64,000 bases of DNA from an uncultured Dokdonia sp. (GTDB lineage Bacteria > Bacteroidota > Bacteroidia > Flavobacteriales > Flavobacteriaceae), in contig NZ_CANLOB010000001.1 of NCBI RefSeq assembly GCF_947492815.1, positions 372,001-436,000 on the forward strand. Reading direction: 5' to 3'. Position numbers and translations under genes: made by a program. The notes below the pieces were generated by a model, which saw only the letters and a program-made list of their open reading frames with translations, was not told the origin of the DNA and did not search any database. Shown here piece by piece: positions 47,285 to 56,733 of the stretch. How positions within the stretch are numbered: the first letter of the stretch is position 1; every line of letters begins with the position of its first letter.

Positions 47285-47302
47285 TACGCTTTCGCGAAAG
47301 CA
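47285..47302. repeat. Iterated palindrome, intergenic
   Basis: TACGCTTTCGCGAAAGCA in the 905-bp spacer between the twin small-RNA-like loci, with the last two bases changed from the full form. Confidence 0.9.
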
Positions 47303-47502
47303 AATAAAGTATATCATTCATAAGTATAAATAAATCGTGTTTTAAGGCCCTGTAAACAATTAAACAATAGCATATCGTATATTTTATTAGATATAGGTTT
47401 AAAAGTTAGTAGAGGTAAGATTCTCGTCTTCATAAAAAAGATTTGAAATGAACAATAACGAGATTCTCACCAGAGTTTATCCTGAGCCTAGCCGAAGGAT
47501 GG

Positions 47503-47633
47503 GAATAAAAAAGATAAGCCCCGAGGAATGTTACATCTCGAGGCTTATAACTCAAACCAAAATATTTGTGAAGAAAGTGTTGTAAATGTATGTGCAACCT
47601 TCACAAAACCAGTGAGTCCCGATAATCGTTTCC
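47503..47633 (-). ncRNA. Putative small RNA, copy B
   Basis: Identical to copy A over 85 bp (47503-47587), including the terminator hairpin (47514-47548), plus a 5' constant block (GATAATCGTTTCC at the plus-strand end). The spacing between blocks is the same (22 nt), but that stretch differs. A TATTTTGG box (minus strand, 47632-47639) with TTTTTG about 20 nt upstream gives a plausible promoter. Confidence 0.55.
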
Positions 47634-47694
47634 AAAATAAAGGTTTCGAATTAAAGTACAAAAACTAGACAATCCCTGTGTTTATGGGGCATAA

Positions 47695-47730
47695 CAAAAA
47701 ATCCCAACCTTTAAAAAAGATTGGGATTTT
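47695..47730 (-). terminator. atpG intrinsic terminator
   Basis: AAAATCCCAA and TTGGGATTTT form a 10-bp stem on the minus strand, followed by T's, about 30 nt after the atpG stop. Confidence 0.9.
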
Positions 47731-47761
47731 GTATTGAGATTCCCACCTACGTGGGAATGAA

Positions 47762-48622
47762 TTAATTATTTAGTGCTTCTGCTCCACCTACGATCTCTAA
47801 GATTTCGTTGGTAATAGCAGCTTGACGTGCTTTGTTATATTGTAATTTAAGCGCATCTCTAAGCTCTGTTGCATTATCTGTTGCTTTATGCATTGCTGTC
47901 ATACGAGCTCCGTGCTCACTAGCTACAGAATCACGTATTCCTTTAAACAACTGTGTTTTTAATGCTTTAGGAATTAATCCTTCTACGATTTCTTCCTTAG
48001 AAGGTTCAAAAATATAGTCTACACTAGAGGTGTTCTCTGTCGCTACTGGCAATATTGGTAAGAATTGCTCTGTAGTTACTATTTGTGTGGCTGCATTTTT
48101 AAACTTATTGTAGATAATTTCGATTTTATCGAATTCTCCAGTAGCAAAACGCGACATTAAGTCTTCTGCAATGACAGCGACATTATCAAAAGTAAGATCG
48201 TCAAAAATCTGATTATTATTTGTAATCACGTTGTGTGATTTTCCAATAATATCATTTCCTTTTTTACCGATTGTTACAAAACTAACTTCTTGATTAGCAT
48301 ATGTTGTTTCTGCTAATCGTTTTGCTTCTTTGATAATGTTAGAATTGAAAGCTCCTGCAAGACCACGATTAGATGAAATAGCTACAATAAGAACTTTATT
48401 CACTTCACGGTTATCTGCATAATTGCTTCCAGAATCACTATCTAGTCCTGAGCTCAGGTTTTGCAAAAGCTCTGTAAGCTTATCTGCATAAGGTCGCATT
48501 GCTGTGATTGCATCCTGTGCTTTCTTCAATTTTGCAGCAGATACCATTTTCATGGCACTGGTAATCTGCATCGTAGAAGATACTGAACCAATTCTGTTTC
48601 TAATTTCCTTAAGATTTGCCAT
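47762..48622 (-). CDS. atpG: ATP synthase gamma subunit
   Basis: 286 residues: the N-terminal ANLKEIRNRIGSVSSTMQITSAMKMVSAAKLKKAQ coiled coil and the C-terminal RMTAMHKATDNATELRDALKLQYNKARQAAITNEILEIVGGA, both diagnostic. The central rotor shaft of F1. Last gene of the atp cluster; a half-degenerate iterated palindrome lies 65 nt upstream, just after the atpA stop, and an intrinsic terminator follows atpG. Confidence 0.97.
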   Translation of the reverse strand: MANLKEIRNRIGSVSSTMQITSAMKMVSAAKLKKAQDAITAMRPYADKLTELLQNLSSGLDSDSGSNYADNREVNKVLIVAISSNRGLAGAFNSNIIKEAKRLAETTYANQEVSFVTIGKKGNDIIGKSHNVITNNNQIFDDLTFDNVAVIAEDLMSRFATGEFDKIEIIYNKFKNAATQIVTTEQFLPILPVATENTSSVDYIFEPSKEEIVEGLIPKALKTQLFKGIRDSVASEHGARMTAMHKATDNATELRDALKLQYNKARQAAITNEILEIVGGAEALNN

Positions 48623-48686
48623 TGGCGCTCTTGTTAAGGGTTATTATTATACTACTATTTTCGCTACTTCTACTGTGATTAAGACA

Positions 48687-48704
48687 GTTTTCGCGAAAGC
48701 GTAC
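48687..48704. repeat. Half-degenerate palindrome between atpA and atpG
   Basis: GTTTTCGCGAAAGCGTAC, right half intact and left half changed (TACGC to ACAGT), lies directly after the atpA stop in the 84-nt spacer. Confidence 0.8.
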
Positions 48705-48706
48705 TC

Positions 48707-50284
48707 TTAGTTATACTTAGCCGAAAGATCTTTAGCAACAGCTACTAATGTATCTGTTACTTCGTCTGTAAGTTTTCCTGATTTTAATGTATCAAGAATA
48801 CCTCTATGCTTTGCATTTAAGAACTCTAAGTACTCTGCTTCAAATTCTTTTACTTTATTTACAGGAACGTCACGTAATAAGTTCTTAGAACCTGCATATA
48901 TAATTGCGATCTGATCTTCTACTGTAAATGGTGTATTTTCAGATTGCTTAAGGATCTCAACGTTACGTTTTCCTTTTTCAATTACATTTAATGTTGCTGC
49001 ATCAAGGTCTGATCCAAACTTAGCAAATGCTTCTAATTCACGGAAAGCTGCTTGATCTAGTTTTAAAGTACCAGATACTTTCTTCATTGATTTAATCTGT
49101 GCGTTACCTCCTACACGTGATACCGAGATACCTACGTTAATTGCTGGACGTACACCAGAGTTAAATAAATCTCCATCTAAGAATATCTGACCATCTGTAA
49201 TTGAAATTACGTTAGTTGGGATATACGCAGATACATCTCCTGCTTGTGTTTCAATGATTGGAAGTGCTGTAAGAGATCCTCCTCCTTTTACGATAGGCTT
49301 AAGGCTATCTGGAAGATCATTCATATCCTTAGCAATATCATCATCATTAATTACTTTTGCTGCACGCTCAAGTAATCTAGAGTGAAGGTAAAATACATCT
49401 CCAGGATACGCCTCACGTCCTGGTGGACGACGTAGTAAAAGAGATACCTCACGGTATGCTACCGCTTGCTTAGATAAATCATCATATATAATTAATGCAG
49501 GACGACCTGTATCACGGAAATACTCTCCAATTGCTGCTCCAGCAAATGGTGCATATACCTGCATTGCTGCTGGATCTGATGCATTTGCTGCAACTATTGT
49601 TGTATATGCAAGCGCTCCAGCGTCTTCTAATACTTGAGCAATGTTTGCTACAGTAGAAGCTTTCTGACCAATCGCTACATAAATACAATACACTGGCTCA
49701 CCAGCATCATAAAATTCTTTTTGATTAAGAATGGTGTCAATACAAACGGTAGATTTACCGGTTTGACGGTCACCAATTACTAATTCACGTTGTCCTCTAC
49801 CTACAGGAATCATTGCATCAATAGACTTAATACCTGTTTGTAATGGTTCTGTTACTGGCTCACGAAAAACTACTCCTGGTGCTTTACGCTCTAATGGCAT
49901 CTCATAGGTTTCACCTGAGATAGGGCCTTTACCGTCTATAGGAAGTCCTAATGTATTTACTACACGTCCTACAATACCTTCTCCTACATTAATAGAAGCG
50001 ATACGTTGTGTACGCTTTACGGTATCTCCTTCTTTAATTCCTGTTGAAGTACCTAGAAGTACAACTCCTACATTATCTTCTTCAAGGTTCAAAACGATTG
50101 CTTCAAGGCCGCTTTCAAACTCTACTAATTCTCCATATTGAGCATTAGAAAGTCCATATACACGAGCAATACCATCACCCACGGTTAATACAGTTCCTAC
50201 TTCATCAAGTGAAGCTGATGCTTCAAAACCTGAAAGTTGCTGTTTTAAAATTGCTGAAACTTCTGCTGGTTTAACTTCTGCCAT
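48707..50284 (-). CDS. atpA: ATP synthase alpha subunit
   Basis: 525 residues with Walker [10 protein letters not shown], the alpha-specific [28 protein letters not shown], and the Walker B-like [20 protein letters not shown]. Regulatory F1 subunit, non-catalytic nucleotide site. Between atpH and atpG; the spacer toward atpH (33 nt) contains a palindrome. Confidence 0.98.
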   Translation of the reverse strand: MAEVKPAEVSAILKQQLSGFEASASLDEVGTVLTVGDGIARVYGLSNAQYGELVEFESGLEAIVLNLEEDNVGVVLLGTSTGIKEGDTVKRTQRIASINVGEGIVGRVVNTLGLPIDGKGPISGETYEMPLERKAPGVVFREPVTEPLQTGIKSIDAMIPVGRGQRELVIGDRQTGKSTVCIDTILNQKEFYDAGEPVYCIYVAIGQKASTVANIAQVLEDAGALAYTTIVAANASDPAAMQVYAPFAGAAIGEYFRDTGRPALIIYDDLSKQAVAYREVSLLLRRPPGREAYPGDVFYLHSRLLERAAKVINDDDIAKDMNDLPDSLKPIVKGGGSLTALPIIETQAGDVSAYIPTNVISITDGQIFLDGDLFNSGVRPAINVGISVSRVGGNAQIKSMKKVSGTLKLDQAAFRELEAFAKFGSDLDAATLNVIEKGKRNVEILKQSENTPFTVEDQIAIIYAGSKNLLRDVPVNKVKEFEAEYLEFLNAKHRGILDTLKSGKLTDEVTDTLVAVAKDLSAKYN

Positions 50285-50297
50285 TTTATATTGGTTT

Positions 50298-50314
50298 TAC
50301 GCTTTCGCGAAAGT
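50298..50314. repeat. Palindrome between atpH and atpA
   Basis: TACGCTTTCGCGAAAGT in the 33-nt atpH-atpA spacer; the right end is TTTA instead of CGTA. Confidence 0.88.
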
Positions 50315-50317
50315 TTA

Positions 50318-50860
50318 TTATAAACTATTACTAAATTCTCTTTTTAATTTGCCTAATTGGCTAGCGATACTTGCATTATATTGTGTATCACCTACACGTA
50401 ATATAAACCCACCAATGATATCTTCATTAATGATGCTTTCTAATTTTACGTCTGTACTTCCTGTTAACTCAGTTACTTTGGCTAGTACTTTAGCTTCTAG
50501 TTCTGGAGTTAATGCTGTTGCCGTCGTTACTGTAGCTGCTTGTACCCCTTGGCTTTTATTATAGAGATCTACAAAGCTAGTAGCAACATGCCCAATAATA
50601 TCAACACGTTTATTATCTACTAAGACATCTATAAGTCCTAAGGTCTCTTTTGAAGTTCCTTTAAAAACTTCTTTTAATACAGCTCTTTTATCTTCTGCTT
50701 TTATGACTGGGCTTTGTAACGCAAGGCGAAGGTCTTTACTTTCACCTAAAGTCGTTACAACAGCTTTCATATCATTCAATACAGCATCTGTAGATTTTGT
50801 ATCTTTTGTAAGATCCAAAACTGCTTTTGCATAACGTATTGCTGCTCTTGTACTACCCAT
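50318..50860 (-). CDS. atpH: ATP synthase delta subunit
   Basis: 180 residues. RAAIRYAKAVLDLTKD start and the C-terminal IIGGFILRVGDTQYNASIASQLGKLKREFSNSL match the OSCP/delta family, the peripheral stalk link to F1. It follows atpF by 6 nt. Confidence 0.96.
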   Translation of the reverse strand: MGSTRAAIRYAKAVLDLTKDTKSTDAVLNDMKAVVTTLGESKDLRLALQSPVIKAEDKRAVLKEVFKGTSKETLGLIDVLVDNKRVDIIGHVATSFVDLYNKSQGVQAATVTTATALTPELEAKVLAKVTELTGSTDVKLESIINEDIIGGFILRVGDTQYNASIASQLGKLKREFSNSL

Positions 50861-50866
50861 ATTGGT

Positions 50867-51367
50867 TTAGTTTAAAGTGGCTTGACCTAGCATCTCTTCT
50901 ACAAGACCTAGTTGCTTATCTTTATCTGATAATTCGCTTTTTACAACTTTTTCTGCAATTTCTACAGAAAGAGATGCTACTTGATTTTTAAGATCTGCAA
51001 TAGCAGACTTACGCTCAGCTTCGATAGCAGATTGCGCTTGTGCAATCATTTTATCTGCTTCTGCTTTTGCTTCTCCTTTTGCATCTTCGATCATTTTTGC
51101 TTTGATCTCACGAGCATCTTTAAGCATTGCTTCACGCTCAGCACGCGCTTCTTTGATTAATTTTTCATTATCTGCCTGAAGGTTTTGCATTTCCTTCTTT
51201 GCATCTTCTGCAGAAGCAAGTGCATTTCTGATTCCTTCTTCTCTTTCGTTTACAGCGTTAAGAATAGGTTTCCATGCAAAACGACGTAATAAAAGCAATA
51301 ATCCTATAAAAAGAACTGCTTGCCAGAAAAAAAGACCTAATGAAAATTCTTGAATTAATTTTTCCAT
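50867..51367 (-). CDS. atpF: ATP synthase subunit b
   Basis: 166 residues: an N-terminal span (FSLGLFFWQAVLFIGLLLLL) and a long charged helical tail, the peripheral stalk of F1Fo. It follows atpE after an 89-nt spacer with a hairpin and precedes atpH. Confidence 0.96.
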   Translation of the reverse strand: MEKLIQEFSLGLFFWQAVLFIGLLLLLRRFAWKPILNAVNEREEGIRNALASAEDAKKEMQNLQADNEKLIKEARAEREAMLKDAREIKAKMIEDAKGEAKAEADKMIAQAQSAIEAERKSAIADLKNQVASLSVEIAEKVVKSELSDKDKQLGLVEEMLGQATLN

Positions 51368-51404
51368 TTTATGATATACTAAAGTGGTGTTTTTCTTTTA
51401 ATGT

Positions 51405-51443
51405 AAACAAGCAGCTGCAACCAACCGTTACAGCTGTTTGTTT
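51405..51443 (-). promoter_or_regulatory. Stem-loop after atpE (no T run)
   Basis: AAACAAGCAGCTG (51405-51417) and CAGCTGTTTGTTT (51431-51443) pair over 13 positions with one mismatch. It is in the spacer between atpE and atpF and has no T run, so it could block exonucleases rather than terminate. Confidence 0.6.
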
Positions 51444-51456
51444 GAATAATGAATGA

Positions 51457-51705
<249 letters not shown>

Positions 51706-51719
51706 TCATTTTTGATGTA

Positions 51720-51739
51720 TACGCTTTCGCGAAAGCGTT
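51720..51739. repeat. Palindrome between atpB and atpE
   Basis: TACGCTTTCGCGAAAGCGTT in the 71-nt atpB-atpE spacer, one base short of the full form, with the palindrome extended in GTAT/ATAC-like flanks. Confidence 0.92.
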
Positions 51740-51749
51740 ATACTATTTA

Positions 51750-52868
51750 TTAGTGAGCAACTTCTGTTTCGTGATCGTGCTCATGATCATGTTCCTCTAC
51801 TGCAAATCCAAAATACAGTGCTGCTAGCATTGTAAATATATAAGCCTGTAATAGAGCAACTAGTACCTCAATTAATGAGATAGCAAACGCTAATCCAAAT
51901 GATAAGGTTCCTCCTAACCATGTTTGGAATATATAAATAAGACCTATCAAACTTCCTAGTACTACGTGTCCTGCAGTCATGTTTGCATATAAACGTATAA
52001 GAAGTGCAAAAGGCTTAATAAACATTCCTAATACTTCTATAGGAACGAGTATGATATAAATAAATATTTTACCGTACCAAGGCATTCCATCTCCTAGTGG
52101 ATCAAAAATGTGTTTCCAGTAATCTTTCTTTCCAGAAAAAGTGGTAATAAAAAATACAATAACAGCGAGCGCAGTAGTTACTGCGATGTTTCCTGTAACG
52201 TTAACTCCAAGTGGTGTTAATCCAAATATATTAAGGAACCAGATAAAGAAGAACACAGTAAGTAAGTAAGGCATAAAGCGCTTGTAATCTTTCTCACCAA
52301 TATTAGGTCTAGCGATATCATCTCTTACATATAATATGATAGGCTCAAAGAAACGTCCTGCTCCTTTTGCAATTCCTCCATTTTTAGCATAACTTTTTGC
52401 AAGTCCACTAAAAAGGAAAAACATCAGTACACAAGTGATCAGCATCATAAATACTCCTTTTGTAATAGAGATATCTATAGGCTTGTCATTAGTAGCATGA
52501 TGATGATCATCATAATTCATTGTTCCAGCAGCATCTGTCTTGTAGATTTTTGCATGCTCTAACTTATAATAGTTTCCATCTACTTCTGCCACAGTTTCAC
52601 CGTGATGAAATTTTGATGATGAAAACACTTTAAGTCCGCCATCCCATAAAATCACAGGCAATGGAAAACCATAGTGGTGAACTTCACCTTTGTCGTCTGT
52701 TTTGGAAAATAAACTAAAGTCGTGAGAATCTAAAAGGTGATGTTGTACATACTCCTTTACTTCTTCTTTACGCTCTTCTCTTGTTGTTGTTGGTTTATCG
52801 CCACAAGAGGCAAAACAAACAAGTACTACTAAAGCCGAAAGTAATCTAATCAACGTTTTTCTTTGCAT
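51750..52868 (-). CDS. atpB: ATP synthase subunit a
   Basis: 372 residues from MQRKTLIRLLSALVVLVCFASCG (ATG 52868); an upstream ATG at 52913 is unlikely because a TATTTTTG box lies between them. The N-terminus is an extended signal/lipobox-like segment (FASC), followed by a soluble region (HHLLDSHDFS) and the conserved membrane part with the essential Arg in LLIRLYANMTAGH. The C-terminus is His-rich (EEHDHEHDHETEVAH). Forms the proton channel with subunit c. Confidence 0.95.
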   Translation of the reverse strand: MQRKTLIRLLSALVVLVCFASCGDKPTTTREERKEEVKEYVQHHLLDSHDFSLFSKTDDKGEVHHYGFPLPVILWDGGLKVFSSSKFHHGETVAEVDGNYYKLEHAKIYKTDAAGTMNYDDHHHATNDKPIDISITKGVFMMLITCVLMFFLFSGLAKSYAKNGGIAKGAGRFFEPIILYVRDDIARPNIGEKDYKRFMPYLLTVFFFIWFLNIFGLTPLGVNVTGNIAVTTALAVIVFFITTFSGKKDYWKHIFDPLGDGMPWYGKIFIYIILVPIEVLGMFIKPFALLIRLYANMTAGHVVLGSLIGLIYIFQTWLGGTLSFGLAFAISLIEVLVALLQAYIFTMLAALYFGFAVEEHDHEHDHETEVAH

Positions 52869-52902
52869 ATCGAACAAATAAATAGTGTCCTTAAAATCGG
52901 TG

Positions 52903-52910
52903 CAAAAATA
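52903..52910 (-). promoter_or_regulatory. -7 promoter box for atpB
   Basis: On the minus strand TATTTTTG, a TAnnTTTG match, 35 nt upstream of the ATG at 52868. It supports that start and an internal promoter after the atpI-like gene. Confidence 0.55.
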
Positions 52911-52976
52911 CATTTATAAATCTTAATGAAAAAAGAATAGTGAAGCTTTTTTTTCTATCTCTAAAAAATCATCTTT

Positions 52977-53360
52977 TTACTTATTATTAAGCACTTTAGA
53001 AAGTAGGTAAACTTCGTAGATTAAGCATACCAAATAAGGCACAAAAAAAGAAGCTAATTCTAGCCCAGAAACCTCGCCATCAGCTTTAAATAGAGGCTTT
53101 ATAATAATAAAGAATAGAATAAATTTTAGAGCACTTCCAAATAAAAAAACAAAACCACCTTGTGCACTTTCTTTTTTGGATGCTTTTATCACCATACTAT
53201 AAATAGCAACTGTTAAAATGAAGTTAAGTGCGTAAGAAATCAATAAATAATCTTCAAATAGAGGCAACTTCCTAACATAAAGTGCTAGAATATGAGCTCC
53301 AAAAACTGCTCCTAAAATCCCAAAAAGTTTTGTTGAAAAAGATATGATTGAAAAATTCAT
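52977..53360 (-). CDS. AtpI-like small membrane protein
   Basis: 127 residues with four spans (about 8-28, 38-58, 68-88, 100-120). Its place between atpZ and atpB matches that of AtpI/uncI-type assembly proteins, but I do not see a certain AtpI motif, so the assignment rests on position. Six nt after the AtpZ stop. Confidence 0.6.
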   Translation of the reverse strand: MNFSIISFSTKLFGILGAVFGAHILALYVRKLPLFEDYLLISYALNFILTVAIYSMVIKASKKESAQGGFVFLFGSALKFILFFIIIKPLFKADGEVSGLELASFFVPYLVCLIYEVYLLSKVLNNK

Positions 53361-53366
53361 GAAGTT

Positions 53367-53588
53367 TTATGGGTTCAATTTTTTTGACATTCTAAGTACG
53401 AGAAACATAGATATAGCTACTCCTGACAATGTCCCTATAACAGTAAACGCTTTTCCTCCGGCATTATAATGAGTATCTAACCACTTACCTCCTTTTATAA
53501 AAAGAAAGATAATAGCCCCCATCTGAATAGCAACTCCAGAAAAAACGGCCCAATTTTTAAGCGCTGCGTTCCCCTTGTTTTTTACCAT
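53367..53588 (-). CDS. AtpZ/AtpI-like F1Fo accessory protein
   Basis: 73 residues from MVKNKGNAALKNW (an in-frame ATG is also at 53597). Two spans: VFSGVAIQMGAIIFLFIKGGKWLD and FTVIGTLSGVAISMFLVLRM, with the AtpZ pattern. It overlaps the bactofilin end by about 32-41 nt. Probably assists ring assembly or ion import. Confidence 0.75.
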   Translation of the reverse strand: MVKNKGNAALKNWAVFSGVAIQMGAIIFLFIKGGKWLDTHYNAGGKAFTVIGTLSGVAISMFLVLRMSKKLNP

Positions 53589-53964
53589 TTTTAGCAATCG
53601 ATTTTAAACTGCCTTTCATATCACAAGAGGCATTAAATGTAGCGCCTGGTTCTACCGCAAGTTTTCCAACGGTAACTTCTCCTTCAATACGCGCTGTAGA
53701 TTTTATAGAGAGTAGATTGCTTACTTGCATTGTTCCTTCTACCAATCCTTCTATATCTGCATCTTTACAAATTAAAGATCCTTTGACAACACCTGTCTTT
53801 CCTATAACTACTTTGTTTGGGGTATTTATATTTCCTTCTACTTCTCCATCTATCCTAAAACCACCTTGAGATGTAATATCTCCTACAATATTTGTACCTT
53901 GGCTTATTCTATTTTGTTGATTACTGTGGTCTAAGTTTTTTCCTTTTTTATTATCTGAAAACAT
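53557..53964 (-). CDS. Bactofilin
   Basis: 135 residues with a central beta-helix domain (about 30-115: NIVGDITSQGGFRIDGEVEGNINTPNKVVIGKTGVVKGSL, EVTVGKLAVEPGATFNASCDMKG) of the bactofilin family, which polymerises into cytoskeletal filaments linked to cell shape or polar localisation. Unstructured charged ends. Overlaps AtpZ and lies 20 nt after the SprE stop, an unusual link between cytoskeleton, T9SS and ATP synthase. Confidence 0.92.
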   Translation of the reverse strand: MFSDNKKGKNLDHSNQQNRISQGTNIVGDITSQGGFRIDGEVEGNINTPNKVVIGKTGVVKGSLICKDADIEGLVEGTMQVSNLLSIKSTARIEGEVTVGKLAVEPGATFNASCDMKGSLKSIAKNGKKQGERSA

Positions 53965-53984
53965 AGGGAGGGGATTATAGAGGG

Positions 53985-56576
53985 TTATTTAGTACTTTGC
54001 TGTATATAGTCTTCGAGGTTTTTATGAAGTTGGATGATTTTATAATTTTCGGAGCTTAAAACCGTATTCTCCTTTGTGATTTTTTCTTTAATATCTTTAT
54101 TTACTGCCAATAACTCTACAAGTCCTTCTGCTTGTGATTTACTGTTTAAATAATGGACAACCACAAAAGATTGTTGGTCATTATAGACATCAAAAGAGGT
54201 TGCATAGTTTGTGTATCCTATAGTTTCAAAAGCTTCATCTAGTTGTTCTTTTAATATATTTGCTCCTGCTACATCAGAATTATTGAATACATATACAATT
54301 TTCCAGTTAGTAGCCGTTGCTTCATCTTGGAAACTTTTAAATTTCATTTTAGGAATAGCCCTATTAAGCAATTGTTGTGCTTTCTTACCTTCATCTGCTC
54401 TAGGGTATGTAAGTGCTACATATTTTAAAGCATCATTATAAGCTTTGTATCCTTTATATCTCCCTAAAGTCATTGCTTTAAGCAATTCAAATTTTGGCAC
54501 ATAAGGATCTCCATAAAACTGCTCTATCCGTTCATCAAGACTTACTAATAATGGTCCAAAACGTTGATTTTGAAACTCTCTAAATAATCCATTATAAATA
54601 GCTTCTGGAGAAGATGCATCTTGCTCTAACGCAACATCTGGGTTATTAATAATTGAAGCATAACGAGAATCAGGATAATTTGACGTAATGTCTTGCTTAT
54701 ATCCATTTTGTTTTCCTGTATCTTCCATCTGACCATATATCTGGTACAGATTATATTTTGCAGGCAATACTAGTTGCTCTTCTGGTTCAAAGTCTAGTAG
54801 CTTTTCTAATCTATTAGAAGCCAGTGGATATTCTTTAAATTTTTCTTTATAAATAAGTCCTAGTTGGAAATATGCAAAATCACGTTCTTTTTTAAGACTA
54901 TCTAGCTCTTTTTCTCCTTTTGGAATTTTCGATAAGTAATCGTCTACAGTTAATGCAGTATCTTCTTCTCCATTATCACCTCTAAATGGTAATGCGCTTG
55001 GATTAAGAGGAATATCTTGTCTTGCAGAAATACGCCATCCATCAGCCGAGGCTCTTTTACCCCAACGTTTTCTAAAGGCTTGTCTTCCATAAGCTACTGC
55101 GGTTGTATTATAGAAATAAAATTCTCCTATACTATTTCCAGATCTAGCCGAAGTTCCAAATTTACTTCCTCCTCCTGCACTATTATTCCCGTTATTACCT
55201 TTTTTAAAGAACTCATTATTTCTAATATCTTCTACACGACTTAAAGAGTCTTGGAGTTCTTTTTCTTTAATTTTTGCAATATACTCTTCAAAAAATGTGC
55301 GTTGCTCATCTTCAGATAACGATGTTAAACGTAGTATACTATCATTGCGCTGAGAAAGCTCTTCATACTTTATAACATCTGTTAAGTTTTCTCTCTTTTT
55401 TCTAATGATTCTAAACTCTCTTGTTTTGTCATCTAGCTCTCCCATGGTACTATCGTAATAAGAGCCTGCTGTTTGATATTCTGCTATTTCAAAATTATGT
55501 TCTGCAATAGCAAGGTAATCACGAGAATTTAGATATTTATCTTGAGAGTCTTCTCTTAGTGATTTATTATAATTTGCAAGTGCAGAATCTATTTGATTTG
55601 TTTTTTGATAATACTCTGCTTTAGCGTAATAGATTTTATCTAAGAAAGGTCTGTTTTCTCTATTCTTTTCTAGTTTTTCTAATAATTCTAATAGTACTAA
55701 CTCATCTCCATTTTCGTAATCAAAATTACGGGCTTGTTCAATGTGTGCATTGATCAAATACTTACGAGGAATTTTTCTATTTAAATCTATAACTTCTTGG
55801 AAAGCAAGATTTGCACTGTCTTTATGACCTAAGTTATTATATAATTGTCCTTTTATATAATTATAACGACCTCGTTCCTCATTTCTTTTTGTAAGCTCCG
55901 TAGCTTCTTTCATATAAATAAGGGCAGTGTCTTTGTGTTTTAAATTAAGATATGCTTGTGCAAGTATTGCATATGCATCTGCTTTATCTTGATCTTTAAG
56001 TTTATCTTCTATTTTAAAAATCTTCAATAAGTTTTCAATAGCAACCTCATTATTATCAAGACGAATATTTGCTTTCTGTTTCCAGATTTTAGCTTGTGCT
56101 ATGTTGTTACTTTTTGGGTAATACGCCAACACATAATTGAATGCTTCTAAGGCTGGTACAAATCGCTGATCGTAGTAACGCGCCTTTCCTAATATCATAA
56201 AAGCCTCATCTACTTGAGGATTATACTCTTCTCCATCTATTTTCATGGAGTGTTTTTGTATCGCTTTTATTGCTTTTTCTTCGGCTTTTGTAAAATTAGG
56301 ATCTCCATCTTCTTCATCTAAACGAATAGAAATCTCATCTTTAAAAGCGATACGTTCTATGGGAAGGATGTCCCAATAGTTATCATTGAACGTAGAGATT
56401 AAAGACTCGCGTCCTGCTTCTAAAGCAACTTCACCATTGTATAATGTATTGTATTCTGTAGTCACCGCATGAAAATTACGGCTCACAAAAGAATTTTTTT
56501 TACGAGAGCAGCTTGTTAAGAACAAAACTGCAAAGAAGACGCAACAAGTATATTTTATAAGTAGTTTCAAACTCAC
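53985..56576 (-). CDS. sprE: SprE/PorW-like T9SS lipoprotein with TPR repeats
   Basis: 863 residues with a lipobox LTSCSRKK (Cys near 23) and TPR-like repeats (about 120-400) such as AIWKQKANIRLDNNEVAIENL and YAILAQAYLNLKHKDTALIY. The N-terminal segment FHAVTTEYNTLYNGEVALEAGRE matches the gliding-motility lipoprotein SprE (PorW), required for T9SS. It supports T9SS function in this organism together with PorZ-like and several sorting-domain proteins. Confidence 0.88.
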   Translation of the reverse strand: MSLKLLIKYTCCVFFAVLFLTSCSRKKNSFVSRNFHAVTTEYNTLYNGEVALEAGRESLISTFNDNYWDILPIERIAFKDEISIRLDEEDGDPNFTKAEEKAIKAIQKHSMKIDGEEYNPQVDEAFMILGKARYYDQRFVPALEAFNYVLAYYPKSNNIAQAKIWKQKANIRLDNNEVAIENLLKIFKIEDKLKDQDKADAYAILAQAYLNLKHKDTALIYMKEATELTKRNEERGRYNYIKGQLYNNLGHKDSANLAFQEVIDLNRKIPRKYLINAHIEQARNFDYENGDELVLLELLEKLEKNRENRPFLDKIYYAKAEYYQKTNQIDSALANYNKSLREDSQDKYLNSRDYLAIAEHNFEIAEYQTAGSYYDSTMGELDDKTREFRIIRKKRENLTDVIKYEELSQRNDSILRLTSLSEDEQRTFFEEYIAKIKEKELQDSLSRVEDIRNNEFFKKGNNGNNSAGGGSKFGTSARSGNSIGEFYFYNTTAVAYGRQAFRKRWGKRASADGWRISARQDIPLNPSALPFRGDNGEEDTALTVDDYLSKIPKGEKELDSLKKERDFAYFQLGLIYKEKFKEYPLASNRLEKLLDFEPEEQLVLPAKYNLYQIYGQMEDTGKQNGYKQDITSNYPDSRYASIINNPDVALEQDASSPEAIYNGLFREFQNQRFGPLLVSLDERIEQFYGDPYVPKFELLKAMTLGRYKGYKAYNDALKYVALTYPRADEGKKAQQLLNRAIPKMKFKSFQDEATATNWKIVYVFNNSDVAGANILKEQLDEAFETIGYTNYATSFDVYNDQQSFVVVHYLNSKSQAEGLVELLAVNKDIKEKITKENTVLSSENYKIIQLHKNLEDYIQQSTK

Positions 56577-56733
56577 ATTGTTTTTTGATAAAAACAGAAA
56601 ATGTCCATTTTTAGTATGGAAGCCTGTAAAAATACACTTCTTTTTGAAAAAACCGAGAGTTACATCTTTAAAATTGACGTATTATACACTACTGATATAC
56701 AATTTAAACACATAAATACCCTTTTATGGATAT

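Larger units (their letters stand above)
46857..47761. other. 905-bp gene-free spacer, repeat-rich
   Basis: No credible protein gene. It holds a truncated palindrome (47003-47013), a palindrome copy (47285-47302), twin small-RNA-like repeats (47102-47232, 47503-47633), a CCTGAGCCTAGCCGAAGGAT-type dispersed repeat (about 47475-47502), and the inverted repeat TTCCCAC/GTGGGAA next to atpG (47740-47757). Confidence 0.75.
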
